NCBI RefSeq assembly: GCF_035083965.1
Contig: NC_089722.1
Coordinates: 24,736,142-24,800,141 of the forward strand
Length of the DNA: 64,000 nucleotides
Direction of reading: 5' to 3'
From: Branchiostoma lanceolatum
Taxonomy: Eukaryota; Chordata; Leptocardii; Amphioxiformes; Branchiostomatidae
The notes beneath the pieces were generated by a model, which was not told the DNA's origin, did no database searches, and was given only the letters and a program-made list of their open reading frames with translations. A program made the position numbers and the translations under genes. Shown here piece by piece: positions 9,726-22,350 of the stretch (positions within the stretch are counted from its first letter, which is position 1; the number at the start of each line of letters is the position of its first letter).

Positions 9726-12700
9726 ATGGGATCCTTGGTGTCTAAGAAGGGATCTGGTAAGTCACCATTATGACATTAGACCAGTGTTCTCGCCAGCGCC
9801 CGTCCTCCCGTCATTTGACGGGTTTTTGACAAAATTTTTGCCCAACCCGTCATTTTTAATGGACAAAAATCGGTGTGTAAAGATATTTAGACCAAGTTTA
9901 GACAGAGCTTAGAATTTTAAAAAACTCCAGAGGATCAGCGGAAGTTCGTGACGAGGGCAATCTAGATCATTTCTAATGCCTCGGCTGGCGACAACCCCAG
10001 CAACACACAGAGAGCGCCGTGGTGGTTGCCCATAGTAATATTTGGTGGCCGCAGAAAACTCGGCGTCATGCGCCGCCCTCCCCACTACAGCCGGTCGCAT
10101 CAGGCTGACGTTTATTTCTGTTTTGTCCCTCTCGGTTCACCGTCAGTTATTGTCATCAAAGAAGCCTTAAAATTCAGAAATACTCCTATAGCTATCAGGC
10201 TTTCTGTAATCTGTGTAAACAGTATCAAAGTTTGAAGCCGCGGCGGCTGATTTACATGCGATTTCTTCCCGCAAGAAATGGTAAACAGGCGTCAGATATT
10301 GTAAACCACCAATCACAGCGCACGTCTCCGTCGCGTCAAGAAAAAACGACCAATGACATGCGACTCTCGCTACTCGCGAGATTTCAGCTAAGCGTGAATT
10401 TGCGAGATGTTAGGGGAATGGCGGGAATCGCAAGGATCGCACGACGAAGTGGCTGTTGGAAGGCTTGAATCGACAACTTTTGAACACATTCAGTGCAGTT
10501 ACCGGAGAAATTAACCTCGGAAAACATGAGACAAAAAAATGGACGTCTTTATTGCATTCTTTCTCAAAGTAGGGTGTCAAATTCCTCATTATGTTCAATA
10601 ATTATAGGGCGCATACGGAGCAAGTGTTGAAAAGTTGTGTTTTATTTTTGCCGACTTATTCTGTGTGCATTTTTTGTAGGACGTAGCTGATACGTAATAA
10701 AGTTTTGTTGTGCTAAATTTTCTTTTCTTTGCCGATCGTATACAACATAGAAGTGTAGTTTTTGTGTGAAGTTGTGAACATTCGATATTTCCGCGATGAC
10801 CCGGCACGCCTCCCCCAAAAAATTGAGCCTGAAACCCTTGTGTAATTTTTCACCGAAAGAGATGTCAGTAAACTAAGCTTATTCTACCAGGAAATTTGCC
10901 CCTCAAAATGCAGGAAATAGCGTTTCAGAGGGTCTAGATCTCAAAATTTCCCTGGGGGGAATACCCCCGGACCCCCCTAGAATGGTCACGCCTCCGGGGC
11001 GACGCCTCGCGCCTTCGGCGCTCGATATGTTCTTCCCAGAAGCAAAATTGAAATGACGGGTAAAAATTTCAGGCTGGCGAGAACACTGCATTAGACACTT
11101 CTCAGACTTGGTTTTAACTGCAGATTATGTATAAGGAATGCTGCATGAAAACTGACTGTGGAGCATTAAAAGATTGCTTGACAACCGAGATACAGCTATT
11201 CCAGGATTTTAGAGTTGACATGAGATGTAAGAATTATCAACTTACAGTGACAATTCTTATTGTATGAAATGTTAGACTCCTCCCAGGATTATGATATTTT
11301 AGCTAAGGTAATACTAGTATTCATCATGTATTACATTTTAGATTCGAACAGCATGGCATTCTTTCCTAGAAATTTAAGATGAAAAAATTAGTTGGGTTAT
11401 GTTGTTGTGTCTGTCATTTTCTCAAGGACACTGAATTGTTTAGTTACGGCTTCAGTAACATGATATTTTGTTTCCCTTTGATAAGCATCCACCTGTACAT
11501 GTGGTTTACACTGGAATTCTAATGTTGCTTGTAGACACAGTCTGTGGTTTCAATTGTTTTTCAAACTGTGCCAAATTATTATACGAAATTTGGCTCTATT
11601 AATGAAGAAATACAGGACAGAAATTATTCTAGTTTAAATATTTAGCAATGAAGAATCTGTGAAAGAGAGTGAGCCAGGTATTCGTTCAAAACACCAAACT
11701 CAGTCAGGCAGGTAACTACATCACTTGTGTCACCAGATGGCATTACTGTTGCCAATGACAACCAGGTCAACAACCTTTTTGACGTAGCTCACTTCAAGAG
11801 CACAGGCTTTAGTATGATGATCATGCCCTGTACATTGTGTATGCTAGGTGTAATTTAGGGTTAGGCCGTTAGAACAAGGTCTGAGGTATTTAATGTTATA
11901 CATATATTCAAAACCCTCCTTGTGTCATAGTTTTGCTTTAAGAATCCAGTTGGTCTTGACACCTATATGGAATACTCAATCAATGATATCAGAAATGTTG
12001 CACACACAGTAAAATAGATTTAATGCATGTTGTGAGTTTATTTCAATAGTCCAAACTTGTTGTTTTTCCATAGCTAACATCACTGTACCTGGAAGAAATA
12101 AAAGTTCAAAGGGTGAGATACGGTTAGCATGGTCACTTTGCACACAATTGATTTAACCACCACTGTTTACAGCAATGAACTGGCACTTTTTCAAATTTCA
12201 CAAAATCAGCAAATCAATAATCAGTCCAAGAATAATTGCTTCTTTCAGTGATGAATGAAAAAATCATAAACAAAAATCAGAACATCATTCCTAGATTTTT
12301 TTTTATTGGCAGTATCCCTGATTTTGAATTAAGCTGTATACTGATACAATTACTCAGAACTCAGAATCATTAGATTTTATCCTTCAGATGAGCACATTCA
12401 GCTATATTTACACTACCTATCCCTACATTGCCATAGTCAAGCTTATATTTTTATGCTTTGAATTAATCAGATTGGCAAATATTGCACATTTTCAGCTTCT
12501 CCAAGCAGCAAGCCTCAGGATGATCAAGGAGAAAATTGTATGTTCTTAATGGCTAGCCTCAAAATAGGCACATTTCCTACAGACAAAATCTTTCTGTTTC
12601 AGACCATGATTCCAGTGTTTGTGGGCATTGTCAGGGCTGTTCCATTGTAGGCTTTGGATGCAATTAGTAACACTGAGGAAGGATACAAAAATATGCATCA

Positions 12701-15700
12701 AGTTATAGAATTAGTGTAATAAGAATGGTAAAGAAAATTGGAACAGCCTTGAGGTCCATTGATTCCCTGATACAGAAGTTTTGTGGGTAGGAAATCTGCT
12801 GTGTTTTGAGACTATCCCTTAAGTCTGTCAAGTGACTCACTAGTTGAAATCTGTTTGATTCTAACTGATTAATTATCAAAGAAACTAACGCATTTGCAAT
12901 CGACTCACAGGATCTGCATGTGTCAACTACTGATCAGCACGTCTATGTTATAACAAGTTAGTTGATTTGAGCATGGCGCTAACTTGGATCATTGCAACTA
13001 CTAAACATTGTGTTAAGAACTAAGCTTCAACCCTGGCTACCTTTTCTAGTATCAAATATATACTCTATTAGCAGACAAGCTGTAGTGTATTAATGGGTCA
13101 GACCAAGACATACAAAACTGGTCAGGTAGGCCGGAGGTGAAGCTAATGTCCATCTAACCAACTTCTAATCTTTAGATCATAGATTTACTTTCAAACTGTT
13201 GTGGTTTTATTGAGTATTGTTAGTTAATAAATGTCACAGAAAATGAATTGATTTAAAAACATGTTCTCATTAAAGTGCATTCAAAGTAGCCTCTGCCAGC
13301 TGGCTCAACAGATCGCTGGAAAAATAGTAGAAATTGGCCAAATAGACAGATAACATACCTGATGAGTTACGTCGCAAATTGTAACTCCTTTAGCGGACTA
13401 ACTCATCAGGCATGTTATCTGTTTATTTTGCCAATTTCTACTATTTTTCCAGCGACCTGTGGAGCCTGGTAGAGGCTACATTCAACGTAAGTATTTTGAA
13501 AACTCACAAAAATCAACTGTGTAATTCATTATGAACTCTATTTTCCTTGTTTGAATCTCAGCTGACATCTCAGGTAAGCAGGGAGGTACCAACTCTTCTG
13601 AAGGGGGAGCCAAGCCCCTCCCTCCCCCAGATGTGGGCAAGCCCATTGAGGTGAAGGTGTGCAAGGTTTCTGACATGCAGGATGGAGAGTAAGTCATCAT
13701 ATGTCATTCCTTCCTTCCTTCCCTCCCCCTCCTCCCTCTCTATCTCTTTCTTTGATTCCATCAGTCTTTAATCCTTTATTCCGTTCCTTTTCCTTTTTGT
13801 CATGTTTCCTTTAGTTTCTCAAATTTTTAAGAGAAGCGCAATTTGAGCAGACTATAGATACGTTCATAGATATGATCATGACCTTTGATTGATTGGTTTC
13901 TTTTCGTCAAACTCCTGGTGATGGTTCCTTGCTGCTGTGTTTTTCAGGATGCGTGAAGTTGATGTTGGGGGAGGGAAAGCACTACTCATCAAGGAGGATG
14001 GAGAATTCAGTGCTCTTGGCCACAAATGTACCCACTATGGGGCACCCTTGGTCAAAGGTAAGGCTTTATAATGTATTTCATATGCGTGTGCAATTTTGGC
14101 TGAATTACAAAGTATCTGTCACAGGAATTCAGAATATATGTACAGTTGTATTTTAGTGATATTACTATTGAACAGATTTGAATAGGCTAGTTGAGATTAT
14201 TACTATTTGCTATTGGAAATATATTCATGTTTGATTATATCTCTCCCCTTGCCCAGGTGTACTGTGTAATGGCAGAGTGAGGTGTCCGTGGCATGGAGCA
14301 TGTTTTAACGCCAAGACTGGAGACATCGAAGACTTCCCTGGGCTGGACAGTCTACCCAAGTTTGAGGTTAGCATCTGCATAGCTTTTAACTTTGCACTGC
14401 AACTTCAGGTTGACTTGACTGTAGTACATTGTACAAAGTTATGAACAGCGCTATTAAGCCACTTCAATATAGATCACAGTCGAGTGAATGGAGAAATATC
14501 AAGGTCATATCAGCCACATTGCTATGTCAAGAACTATCAATATCACAGTTTGTACATTGCGTTAAGATGTAGTCTGGAAGTGCTGGTCTACATTGCACTG
14601 TGCATGTGATTCATGAAGTTTAGCTGTACAAATTTGAATAGCAGTGCTCTTTTCTACTCATGACTTTATAAACGCACACTTTTATATAGCCAATGACAAA
14701 TATTTCTAGAAAAATTTGATTGTCTAAGACACAGTCATGTGATAAGGTAACGTAAGGTGTTGAAATCCAAGATTGTTTTGAATTTTTGTTAGGATAGATG
14801 TATGATTTCTTTTATATCATCTTTTTCCAGGTCACAGTGGAAAATGACAACGTGGTTGTGAAGACAAATAAAAAGGTAATAGTCACATTAGGAATGACTG
14901 TATCTGCCCTTATTGATACAGAATCTGATACATTTTTTTTTTTTAGTATTATCTAATACTAGTACTATTAGCATGGTTCCGAAATGTCAAATAGAAAATG
15001 AACTCTGCCTATTGCAATGACAACGATTGTAGACTGTAATGTCATGCATATGCGGGTAATGCTTGAATACCTTTACCTTTACCCCTACTTCATCTTACCT
15101 TCTGTCTGAATCTTTATATAGGCTTAGTCTATATTGTGTGTGTGTGTCATAATTCTTACTTATCTCAGCCAGCTCACCGCCCATTTTAATAACATAATGT
15201 CCTTTTACACATGCTTCCCTTCCCCCCCCATTCAATCTGAAGTATGTTAAGTGTGTAAGTATGTACACTTCTCAATAAAAGTTACTTATTGACTGTCACT
15301 GTCATCCTCACAACTGCATAATATACATACTACAACAGTACAAGGCAAAGACAATAATTACCTTCTAGCATGACTTTCATGAAGTTCATTATCCAGGTTC
15401 ATACAGCTTAATTTGTAGTTTATTGTCCAGTTTACTTTGACAAGGACAAGGTAATGTTGTGCTATATGATTCATAAACATAAATGATTGCTCTGGGAAGA
15501 CCAATTCATGCTTCTGGCTAGCTTGACAGTACATAGATCTATCTTTAGCATTTCCAAAAGAAGGAATGTTATAACAGTTACAAAAACTGTTTGATTGATT
15601 GATTAAATATCAAGGCGTCTATATTGGTGGGAAGTAAATGCATCTGAGTGATATTAATGTCACATTTACTTCTGGTTGCATGTTAAGGTAACTTCCCCTT

Positions 15701-18700
15701 ATTTCTTCAGGTTCTTGAGAAGCCCAAGAGGATGAAGGAGATGTCTTGTCACTCTCCAGACAATGACACAGTGTATCTCATTGTAGGAGGAGGTAGGAAT
15801 AAGTCCTTATCAAATACAGTCATGTACACTGTTCCAGAATCAGCAATGTAAATTACTGGTCTTATCACTTCTCTGATATGTCACCATATACAAAAATCTT
15901 CAATTGTTGCCATGCAATAGTCACAAGAAATTTCAGAAAATTAACAGCAGATAGATGATGAGAGTGTCTGCTGTGAGTCATGATATGTCATGTTACTAGT
16001 AATTAGTCTACTTTGGTACATTAATATATAACGGTAGTCTATGTTCTTTAACTAAGTTTAAGTTCCACTCACACACTGCTGTACATTAATATTGTCATGT
16101 CATCACACATGCACTGCTCTACATTGATATTGTCATGTCATCTTATCACTGCTCTCTAGGTGGCGCTGCCATAGCCTGTGCAGAGACCCTCCGACAAGAA
16201 GGTTTCAAGGGGAAGGTTGTCATGGCAACAAAGGAGCCACACCTACCATATGACAGACCCAAACTGAGCAAGGTAAAACTAGCACTTAATGAATATTATT
16301 TCTTTGATTTCTATTATGTTACTGTTGGCGCAATTGTTGTTGGATTTTGTTTGTGTTTCATATCTAACAGTTTCTGTAATCTGCCTTACCCTTTCAGGCC
16401 CTAGATTCCACAGGAGAGGCCTTGGCACTCAGGGACAATAACTTTTTCTCAGTGTATGATATTGAAGTCCTAACAGAGAAAGAGGTAAGACAAATGCTTG
16501 GGAAACATATAAATTGCTGGATTTTTTTAAAACTATCAGTTACTGTAGGTTTTAACCACCAGTATCATCAGTGCAGTCAATCAGTCTGAGTAAGACAATA
16601 CATTGCTGGGGATGTATTTCTTATGGAGTCTTTCTTGATTCTAGGCCACCTCTGTGGACTGCCCCTCTAAGGTGGTGACATTTGCAGATGGACAGACAAT
16701 AGCTTATGATAAACTCCTCATTGCAACAGGTGGCAAGTAAGTTCTGATGGTCTTTTTCCATACTCCTGAAATATCATTTTTTTCAGAGTACTATTTATCA
16801 TGGTCTGAAAAGTCTCTAAATTTGGGAACCATGAGATTATCTACACCTGAATGTTGATCATCAATATGTTAGTATGTCAGGTAAGCCAAGGATGGACATG
16901 GTAAAAAGATGTGATGTAATTATTGTGGCATTATAGCATATTTGAAAGCCTTATCCCTACCATTATGGAAATGATATGATTATGAATGTCAATGAGTATG
17001 TTATCAAGTCTTTGGAAAGTACAATGGAGTTTAGTTGTACTTGTGCACTTGAGGCACAACATATTACCTCTAACAATAACCCCCCTTCTCCCTCAGACCA
17101 CGCCCCTGCACCTCTCCTGGCAGTGACCTGCAGAACGTTTGCCTGCTCCGCAGCCCTGCGGATGGGAACTACATCTCTCAGCAGGGCAGGGGCAAGAATG
17201 TGGTCATTGTGGGAACAAGTTTCATCGGTAGTATCTTTTCTACACCACTAATTCTAGCACTGGTTTTTGTGACAATATTTTCTACACCATTTCTGAAACA
17301 GTTTTTTGTGAGAACAATGAAACAAAACATACTTTTGCAGTTATAAATCATTGATGTAGTTTAAAAATTTACAGTTTTGTTTCTCTGTCTACATCAGGTA
17401 TGGAGGTAGCAGCATACTTTGCAGGGAAGGCATCGTCAGTGTCTGTTGTGGGGGTCAGCAGTACTCCGTTTGGCAGGGTCCTGGGGGAACAAGTTGGCAG
17501 TATACTGAGGAAGGTAAGTCCTAACCTAATCTACCTTAACCTTCTCCCTGCTGCCTAACCCCATAACCATTTCAAATGTGGCACCAGAAGGCTCCTCCAG
17601 GAGGGAACTGGTTAAACAACTGTTCTGCCACCATTTTGCACTCTTTTGAAACCTGTGCCATCATTTGACAGTCCAAGGATTGGACAATCTAATTTTTCTT
17701 GTTATGTTTTTTGCAGATGCATGAAGAAAAGGGAGTGAAGCTCTACATGAACAGTGGGGTGGTGGAATTCAAAGGGGAAAATGGCAAAGTAAGTAGAGAA
17801 TCACATTTCTGAAACAGATGGTACGCTTGTACCTTTTGCATGCAATAAATAAAGAAATGAATAAATTTGATATCATCAGTGATTCGAAGTTTGAATAAAG
17901 GTTTGAGTGTAGAAGATTTCTCTCTAAATATTGTCGCACATGTATAAATAGTCATGTACATTTTGTCCATTCCCTCTCCTAGCTGAAAGAAGTGGTACTG
18001 CAGTCTGGGGAGACCATCCCAGCAGACTTGTGTGTTGTTGGCATCGGGGTCACACCCAACACTGAGTTCCTCAGCGACAGTGGTATTGAGATGACCAATG
18101 GGGCCTTGGATGTCGACAAGGTAATAACTTGTAAAATATAAAACTGTAGCCATTGTTTATTTCCCAGTATGCGTACTTTCAAAGGATGAGATAACTGTAA
18201 ATTTAAGTTCGAGTGGGGGTTTTTTCGCGCTAAGGGGAAAATGGAGTGTTCGCGGTGTTTTTTAGTTTGTGGCAGCGCTATAGTCACATACTGCTACAGT
18301 ATTGGACAAAAATAAACGTAAAACCACCGTGAACATTTCTGCATTTACAGTACTATGAAATGATACGTAGATCAGCGTCCCTGCGTTTGGACCACAAGGT
18401 CCTGATCTCAAACCCTGGTTGTTGTCACTCACCTGACTTGCAAGCTCCTGGAAAGGGTAGCAGTCCTTTTGATGGAATTTCATACCTTGCCCATTTCACT
18501 TGTTAAAAAGAGCGCAAGTCGAATTTTTCCATACCTTAAATCTGTACATGCTATACATGCTGCCTGACGTTCTTATCTTGACCCATTGGATGTTTTGTTA
18601 TGAGTTGGAGTGCAAATAGACACATTTCCATTTCTGTATCCATCTGTTGCCCAGACTATGCAGACCAGTCAGGACCATGTATTTGCTGCTGGTGACATCG

Positions 18701-20619
18701 CACACTTCCCACTTCCTATGGCAGATGGGGAGAAGGTTTCCATTGGACACTGGCAGCTGGCTAAGGCACATGGTGAGAACAACAGAATTTCTTATGTTTT
18801 TAATCTAATATGAGTTAAAAAAACTGCCTAATTTCTAGCTGTTGTAATTTAAAGTCTTGGTCACTGTGATTTGAGTTATTTACTTGTTATCAGATTGTGT
18901 TACAGAAATTTGATTAAGCACTTGCTCATTGTGACCATCATGGTCGACCATTAAGGTACTGTAAATGCATGTAAGTAAAACATTCGCGTGTTTTTTTATT
19001 TCGCGCTAACGCGAGAATAGAATGTTCGCGGCAGCGCTATAGTCACATGCTGCTACAGTATTGGACAAAAATGTTTGCGGTGGATTTACGGTCGCCATGA
19101 AAACTGTGAACATAAAACCACCGCAAACATTTCTGCATTTACAGTAGTTTGTATGTATGTTTTGAGGGTGGAGGGTGGGTGGGGGAGGAGTTAATACATT
19201 GTATCTTCTTGCAACAGTGTCTTCTGATTAACCTGTTTTTTGGGGGGCTTTTAGCTCGGTGCAGATTTTTCCCCCCAAATCTGTCCCCTGCACCATCTTC
19301 CTGGGCTGTCCTATATGTACATGTTGTCTCATGACACATTTTTGTCCCATTGTCTCCAGGTCGGTGTGCAGCTCTGAACATGCTGGGTCAGGGTGTTGAG
19401 TTCAACAGTGTCCCCTTCTTCTGGACCATGCAGTATGGCAAGAGCCTCAGATATGCGGGTACTTGTACTTATCCCCCTTGTTACCTGTTTCTTTCCTTTT
19501 AAAATTGTGAAATATATGGACTGATGCTGTAGCAACTGGTGGTAACAAACCATTATAAGAAAATGACATTTTTTCTCATGCCATGGGTAGCTTGAATTTG
19601 GTTACATGCCCTCCAATGATATCAAGACCTTACCGACCAGCTTAACAGCAGTCAGTATTGGCATGTTATCAATACTCAACTGAATACATGATTTTCCTAT
19701 ATGCATTCTGTTGTTCCTGGTGCAGGCCATGGTGCTGGATTTGAGGATGTTGTGATAGAAGGCAGTCTGGAGGACATGCAGTTTGTGGCCTACTATGTCA
19801 AGTAAGTTCTCACTATGATACAGCACATCATATACAAAGGGTTTGATATCAAAATGATAATGGCAGGAATAGAAATGAAATGGACCTATTTGTGTAACCT
19901 GTTACATTTGTACTTTGGGATATAAGAAACATCAGATATAAGAAACATATCAAGGTGTGAATGAGAATGGTATGTCCCTTTTGCCATTTTTTGTGCCCTG
20001 ATTTCAATATCTTTAAGTGTTATATTATACACATGAAAGATTACAGTGCAATGTGCACCAGACTGATTTTGCAATGATGTGCCTGTCCTATCCCAGGGGA
20101 GATGATGTGTTAGCTGTGGCCAGTATGAACAGGGACCCTGTGGTGGCGCAGGCTGCAGAGATCATGCACTCTGGAAGGACTCTCTCCAGGGCAGATGCAG
20201 AGTAAGTTAACCTGTCAAATTTATTCTATTGTTTAAGATATGCATGTATTGCCACATAGTTGACAAGATTATAGTGATTCTTTCAAAGCCTTGACTAAAG
20301 CAAAAATAAAAAATAAAACAAACTATAGATTCACTGTGATGATGTCATCAGAAAATCTTTTAGTTCTCCTTCTGATTTTGTCGCATAAGTACTTTTTTGT
20401 AAAGGTTAGACATCCAGGTAATCAAGATTTAAAGACGTTTAATCTCTACAACTGGACAAGATTTTCGGACGTGACACTTAAGAAGAGTGATGGATCTTGT
20501 CCAGTTGTAGACATTGAATTGTTTTTAAAAGGTACTTGTATTGTCCATCTGATTTGATTTGTTTTTGATAATCTCTATCTTTCAGGGCTGGATCAGACTC
20601 ATGGAAGTCTCAGCTGTGA
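9726..20619 (+). CDS. AIFM3: Apoptosis-inducing factor 3 (Rieske/FAD-NADH oxidoreductase)
   Basis: Eighteen coding exons join in frame to 561 codons: 9726-9756, 13562-13688, 13948-14057, 14257-14366, 14831-14875, 15711-15792, 16160-16272, 16398-16484, 16645-16736, 17097-17227, 17398-17513, 17717-17788, 17983-18120, 18655-18772, 19360-19458, 19726-19801, 20097-20201 and 20586-20619. The start MGSLVSKK is an N-myristoylation motif (Gly2, Ser6), as in vertebrate AIFM3. A Rieske [2Fe-2S] domain follows with CTH (C80, H82) and CPWH (C99, H102). The FAD fold has VGGGGAA at 166-172, with SPxDRPKLSK-like YDRPKLSK after it. The NADH fold has VVIVGTSFIGMEVAAY near 301-316, and the second FAD contact is FAAGD at 428-432. 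The C-terminal AIF-type dimer region ends in SWKSQL. The family transfers electrons from NAD(P)H at mitochondrial or other membranes, and overexpressed AIFM3 promotes apoptosis. Human AIFM3 is about 605 residues, so the length fits. Exon 1 is assigned from phase and motif rather than from a transcript. Confidence 0.93.
9782..11088. mobile_element. Non-autonomous hAT-type transposon, 1.3 kb
   Basis: The inverted ends CAGTGTTCTCGCCAGC and its complement bound 1,307 bases. The exact 8-bp target duplication CATTAGAC stands on both sides, at 9774-9781 and 11089-11096. The 8-bp duplication and the CAG-type end are hAT hallmarks. No transposase ORF is present. It lies in AIFM3 intron 1, 25 bases after the donor of the first coding exon. 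Confidence 0.92.
11097..13285. other. AIFM3 intron 1, remainder
   Basis: This AT-rich intron sequence has no recognisable gene, domain or bounded repeat. It lies between the hAT element and the fold-back element. Confidence 0.6.
13286..13479. mobile_element. Fold-back MITE in AIFM3 intron 1
   Basis: The ends GTAGCCTCTGCCAGCTGG and CTGGTAGAGGCTAC are inverted. A long inner inverted repeat covers CGCTGGAAAAATAGTAGAAA and GATAACATACCTGATGAGTT. The flanks read ATTCAA on both sides, a possible short target duplication. The right end is 83 bases before the second coding exon. Confidence 0.8.
18193..18352 (+). mobile_element. MITE, TACTGTAAATGCA family
   Basis: An AIFM3 intronic copy. It begins AACTGTAAATTTAAGTTCG, has AAAATGGAGTGTTCGCGGTG and the CAGCGCTATAGTCACATACT core, and ends ATTTCTGCATTTACAGTA. 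Confidence 0.8.
18957..19146 (+). mobile_element. MITE, TACTGTAAATGCA family
   Basis: A second AIFM3 intronic copy with inverted ends TACTGTAAATGCA and TGCATTTACAGTA. It has the same GCAGCGCTATAGTCACATGC core and the right-half words ACCACCGC and AACATTTC. It is direct in orientation to the copy at 18193. Confidence 0.88.
20446..20510. repeat. Short hairpin in the last AIFM3 intron
   Basis: CTACAACTGGACAAGAT is followed 30 bases later by its complement ATCTTGTCCAGTTGTAG. It could be a small fold-back repeat. Confidence 0.7.
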
Positions 20620-20974
20620 AGAGCAGACAAGGAACACTGATTGTGACTGCCTTACTGTGGCTAGGCGCTGGCCCTTGCTCTTCTTACTGGTAGTATTGTC
20701 TGCAAGGCAGCATGGTCCACAGCTACCGTTTCACCTTTTTGTGATTCTAGACATCAAAAATTGATGACGGATTATGTAAATAGTTTCATGGCACTACTAC
20801 TGGTCAAGATCAGAAAGTATTTTTGATGAAAGAATTCAATCTTGACAGCACTTTGTATATTCATAAGCATACAATTGTAACATATTGGTATGAGCTAGAA
20901 TTTATGACTCTCACAGATTTATCTCTATTTTGGAAGATGTCACTATTGACAACAGTAGTTAAATCACAATGATT

Positions 20975-20980
20975 AATAAA
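20975..20980 (+). terminator. Polyadenylation signal AATAAA of AIFM3
   Basis: The AATAAA stands 356 bases after the AIFM3 stop codon with no earlier canonical signal, so the 3' UTR is probably about 380 bases. Confidence 0.65.
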
Positions 20981-21428
20981 ATTGAATTGCCATGTTCATT
21001 TCACTGCTATCAATGCCCATTTTATTTTCTACTACATGTATTCACTTTCTCAATTCAGCTTCATCTAACTAATCTAAGGATAAATCTTTTATTTGCAAAT
21101 ATAAGATAGAATTTTCCACTGTGGTCTATCATGAAGATGTACCATCTATTATAGAAATATGGTTGGAAAGTGATTTAAAGTAATATTTACCTAAAGATAT
21201 CATGGTGATATGCAAGAGAAATTTCATCAGCCCTATTTACACTTCAACAATAGTGCCATCCAATGCAATGTCCAATATATGCCTTACAAAGAATTAGCTG
21301 TTTGGCAGCAATACGCTTGTTTGTAAAAAAAACACAAAAAAAACCTACATACATGTGTACATGTAGAGATGTTTGGAGAATAAAGAATCAAATGCCACTA
21401 AGTCTCTGTTGCAATAGTTTTTTTCATA

Positions 21429-21854
21429 AGGCTACACCAAGTAATTTTTATGGATGACGTCCTTTGGAGACCCTAAATCTAATGCGAGAGCGCGAAAAAA
21501 AACAAGAAGGGCCGAAAAAAATAAGATGCCTAGATTTGAAATATGATAGTTGACGACACATGTTAGGACACAAATTGAATGAGAGAATCATAGTGTAACA
21601 ACTAACAATTCTTTTCTTCATCATGAAAACAGCAATAATTTGAATAAATCAGTTGAAGTTGAACAGCAGTTGTTGTCCTGTCCTGTTTCTTTCCATATCC
21701 CATTGATTTTGCAGGCCTGCAGAAACATAGTATATTAAAACGGAAGTCTTTGGTCATAGTTACAGGAAGCGGAAATTCTTGGGTTTTTTTCTGGGAACAG
21801 ATTAAAATCAATGCGCGCAGGGACGTCATCCATAAAGATTACTTGGTGTAGCCT
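21429..21854. mobile_element. MITE with 34-bp terminal inverted repeats
   Basis: The left end AGGCTACACCAAGTAATTTT continues to GGATGACGTCC. It returns inverted at 21820-21854 as GGACGTCATCC to GGTGTAGCCT. About 426 bases, no coding capacity, between AIFM3 and the S6 kinase gene. Confidence 0.85.
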
Positions 21855-21968
21855 AAAACAGATACATGTTCCAGGGCCCTGTCAATTTTCTGTATCTTGA
21901 TAGACAGCTTTAGAATGCCACTGCAAGAGAGCAAATACTTATTTTTGCAACTTCTTATTTCATAATTA

Positions 21969-22350
21969 GGCCGTCTTGATTTGATCATATGGATGACATC
22001 TGCACGCTCATCAATTTTCGTCTGTTTCCACACAAAAAATGTTTTCAGCAATACGGTAAATCGTACAAAGTAGCTGGGAAATGAGAAAATGTATGCTGTA
22101 AATTTTTGGAAAACGGACACTAATATCGTAGAATGCCAAAGTCTAAGAAGAAGATGTGAAAGAACAGAAATGAAGAATCTATTACTTCGTATTCCATACT
22201 CTCTATGTTAAGTTTTATTAATCCTTCCTGACCTTGTAGATTTCATAATGAAGGCAACTTTTTTTTGCCAAACTTTTTTTATTCGCACGCTCGCATCAGT
22301 TTTTGGGTCCCCAAACGATATGTAATCCATATGATCAAATCAATATGGCC
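21969..22350. mobile_element. MITE, GGCCnTnTTGATTTGATCAT family, copy 1
   Basis: The inverted ends are about 32 bp: GGCCGTCTTGATTTGATCAT on the left and the complement of GGCCATATTGATTTGATCAT on the right. The interior is diverged but collinear with 60881-61285; both contain ATCAATTTTCGTC, AAATGAGAAAATGTATGCTG-type and CATCCTTCCTGACC-type words. Confidence 0.85.
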
